A stretch of 6,542 nt of DNA from Evtepia sp. (lineage in GTDB: Bacteria; Bacillota; Clostridia; Oscillospirales; Oscillospiraceae). This document shows, piece by piece, positions 5,197 to 6,542 of the stretch. Within the stretch, counting starts at the first letter, position 1, and every line of letters starts with the position of its first letter. The notes under the pieces were generated by a model. The model was not told the DNA's origin and did no database searches. It was given only the letters and a program-made list of their open reading frames with translations. Position numbers and translations under genes: made by a program. The DNA lies in contig JAQSXW010000046.1 in NCBI GenBank assembly GCA_029256465.1, positions 1 to 6,542 on the forward strand, in the 5' to 3' direction.

Positions 5197-5850
5197 CTAT
5201 CCCTCTTCCTGATAATGCACAGGTAGAACAGAAAGCCCCGCTCCACCCTCTTTCACCCCTTCTGCCAGTATGGCATAGGGCGGTTTTTCGCGATTATAGC
5301 TGAGTACTTGCATTCGCTTCGGCTCAATTCGTGCCTGCTGCATCGCTGAAAAAAGCTCTGGAAGCCGTTCCGGTCGGAATACCACAGCAAAACGGCCCCC
5401 TGTGCGAAGCAATCGTCCTGCAGCGGTGCACAATTCCTCAATGGAACACTGTTCTTCCATCCGAGTACTCCCCCCCGATTTTCCAGTTCCCTGACGGAAA
5501 TAGGGCGGATTTGAGATCACCAGTTGAAAGGAGTCCGGGGGCAGAAGCTCCCGCATCCGCAGGTCTCCGGTCACAATCTCCCCGGAGAGCCCATTTTCAG
5601 CAAGATTTCTACGAGCCAAGTCAGCTGCCACCGGATCAAGTTCAATCCCACATCGCACCAAGGTTTCTACCCTCTGGGATAAGAGCAGCAGCAATGAACC
5701 AATCCCACAGCCCAAATCGCAGACCTTAATGCCCGGCTTCACACTAGCAAAGTGGGAGAGCAAAATGCTGTCCCGTCCCAACTTAAAGCAGTCCTCAGAT
5801 TGAAGAAGCGTATAGCGTTCCAGGTATTCCCGGGATTCCCCTTGCTTCAT
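5197..5850 (-). CDS. yabB: YabB/TrmN6-like tRNA adenine-N6 methyltransferase
   Basis: A class I S-adenosylmethionine-dependent methyltransferase of 217 residues. Motif I VCDLGCGIG (43-51) binds the cofactor, GIELDP (68-73) is the acidic ribose-binding loop, and TGDLR (94-98) follows. SNPPYF (113-118) is the (N/D)PPY active site of amino-group methyltransferases. The N-terminal LQSEDCFKLGRDSILLSHF segment resembles the YabB/TrmN6 group, whose E. coli member methylates A37 of tRNA1(Val). B. subtilis yabB also lies just upstream of rsmI (with yazA between), which supports the assignment. The exact tRNA target here is not shown by sequence. The ATG at 5850 follows AGGAGG by 4 bases and forms an ATGA overlap with the stop of the upstream NUDIX gene, implying translational coupling. 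An open frame runs to 5910 but only through NUDIX coding sequence. HemK-like or RsmC/D-like methylases are less likely alternatives. Confidence 0.88.
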   Translation of the reverse strand: MKQGESREYLERYTLLQSEDCFKLGRDSILLSHFASVKPGIKVCDLGCGIGSLLLLLSQRVETLVRCGIELDPVAADLARRNLAENGLSGEIVTGDLRMRELLPPDSFQLVISNPPYFRQGTGKSGGSTRMEEQCSIEELCTAAGRLLRTGGRFAVVFRPERLPELFSAMQQARIEPKRMQVLSYNREKPPYAILAEGVKEGGAGLSVLPVHYQEEG

Positions 5851-6482
5851 AGCCCCTCCTGTTCTAGTACCTGAAGCAGCCAGCGCACGGTACGCCCCGT
5901 AAGACCCCAAACTCGATGCCCTTGATATTCATAGACCGGAACATCCATCATCCCACTCCGCCACCGATACCCTTTTTCAAAGCCAATCTTTTCATAGGGA
6001 AAATCTTCTCCCACCTGCATAACCACAGGGGAGGTATAAACATAGGGTTCATTTTCCCGCAGAAACGAGAGTGGAACAAAAAAAACCTCCTTTACTTCAT
6101 CAAGGTTGAGTCGCAGTTCTTTTATATTCTCCTCTTTGATATACCCGAGGAATGGGTAGATCACCCGGCTACTGATATCCTGAATGATGTCCAAAGGTGC
6201 AATCACCTCTACCGCCTCGGGCGAAACGCCGATTTCCTCCCAAGTTTCGCGCAAGGCGGCCTCACACGGTGTTTCACCCACTTCAATTTTCCCTCCGGGA
6301 AAACAGGTTTCACTGGGCTGTCCTCTGAGTGTATCCGCTCGCACCTCAAATAATAGGTGCAGCTCCCCCTCCCGCTCTACCAGAGGAACTAAGATAGCAA
6401 ACACCCCACTGGCCTCTTGTATCCCAAGGCGGCGCTTCTGAAATACCTTCTCAAATTCTTTGATGGTCAAATTATTCTCCAT
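5847..6482 (-). CDS. NUDIX hydrolase, probable CoA pyrophosphatase
   Basis: A 211-residue cytosolic NUDIX phosphohydrolase. The box GX5EX7REUXEEXGU is complete at residues 64-86 (GKIEVGE, then TPCEAAL, then RETWEEIGV), including the metal-binding glutamates Glu79, Glu82 and Glu83. Just before it, LLFEVRADTLRGQPSETCFPGGK (43-65) resembles the UPF0035 signature of enzymes that split coenzyme A into 4'-phosphopantetheine and 3',5'-ADP. The C-terminal HRVWGLTGRTVRWLL is also typical of that group. The ATG at 6482 is supported by a modest GAGAG sequence about 9 bases upstream and by the length. It overlaps the methyltransferase by 4 bases and heads the visible operon. No promoter is evident in the 60 bases remaining upstream, so the operon may begin outside the window. 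Substrate is inferred from motifs; another nucleotide diphosphate is possible. Confidence 0.9.
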   Translation of the reverse strand: MENNLTIKEFEKVFQKRRLGIQEASGVFAILVPLVEREGELHLLFEVRADTLRGQPSETCFPGGKIEVGETPCEAALRETWEEIGVSPEAVEVIAPLDIIQDISSRVIYPFLGYIKEENIKELRLNLDEVKEVFFVPLSFLRENEPYVYTSPVVMQVGEDFPYEKIGFEKGYRWRSGMMDVPVYEYQGHRVWGLTGRTVRWLLQVLEQEGL

Positions 6483-6542
6483 TGTTCCAGCTCTCTTCCT
6501 CAGGAATCAGGAACGGAAAAATGCGTGAGGGTATCTTTCCTG
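6483..6542 (-). other. Sequence upstream of the NUDIX gene, possibly the end of another gene
   Basis: Two of the three minus-strand frames here are closed by stops. The third is open from the window edge and would run into the NUDIX start, ending with TAA at 6472-6474, encoding a tail such as FPFLIPEEESWNNGE. This could be the C-terminus of an upstream operon gene overlapping the NUDIX start by 11 bases, but 70 bases are too few to recognise a family. No promoter or terminator is seen. Confidence 0.2.

Noticed and set aside
5916..6353. Plus-strand open frame of 145 codons opposite the NUDIX gene
   Set aside because: Antisense shadow of a gene with an intact NUDIX box; composition reflects the complement of that coding sequence.
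1..6542. Novel defence system, mobile element, CRISPR array or RNA gene
   Set aside because: All substantial coding regions belong to known housekeeping or sporulation families; I saw no direct-repeat array, transposase, tRNA-like fold or riboswitch signature.

Overview
The window looks like the chromosome of an endospore-forming clostridial Firmicute, possibly of the Lachnospiraceae type. The evidence is the spore maturation pair spmA/spmB, an AbrB-family regulator with a cysteine-rich tail, strong purine-rich ribosome binding sites, a CIRCE operator, and a yabB-rsmI-abrB neighbourhood similar to that of Bacillus subtilis. Base composition is fairly even, and I see no mobile element, tRNA, rRNA or CRISPR. 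The family-level placement is an inference.

Layout: positions 1-496 hold the 5' part of htpG (Hsp90) on the minus strand, with its promoter and a perfect CIRCE element, the HrcA operator. Positions 528-3751 hold the minus-strand series spmA, spmB, recG (transcribed in that order). SpmA and SpmB are membrane proteins of spore core dehydration, and RecG is a branch-migrating DNA helicase. The 285-base gap 3752-4036 is a divergent control region between spmA and abrB. It holds a SigE-like promoter for spmA, a perfect 13-bp inverted repeat carrying two opposed Spo0A-box sequences, and a near-ideal SigA promoter for abrB. Positions 4037-4282 hold the abrB-type regulator on the plus strand. A terminator hairpin at 4295-4337 separates it from the convergent minus-strand operon at 4352-6482: a NUDIX hydrolase (probable CoA pyrophosphatase), a YabB/TrmN6-like tRNA adenine methyltransferase and RsmI (16S rRNA C1402 2'-O-methyltransferase). 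That operon is tightly packed, with a 4-base overlap and then an 11-base gap.

How the genes fit together: the eastern operon is housekeeping RNA modification plus nucleotide clean-up. The centre is a sporulation-related control point, where a transition-state regulator and spore genes diverge from a shared region carrying apparent Spo0A boxes. The west is DNA repair and a heat-shock chaperone. I found no new multi-gene system. The most interesting signals are regulatory: the opposed 0A boxes, the SigE-like promoter that decides the spmA start, the CIRCE-controlled htpG, and the run of eight G serving as the recG ribosome binding site.
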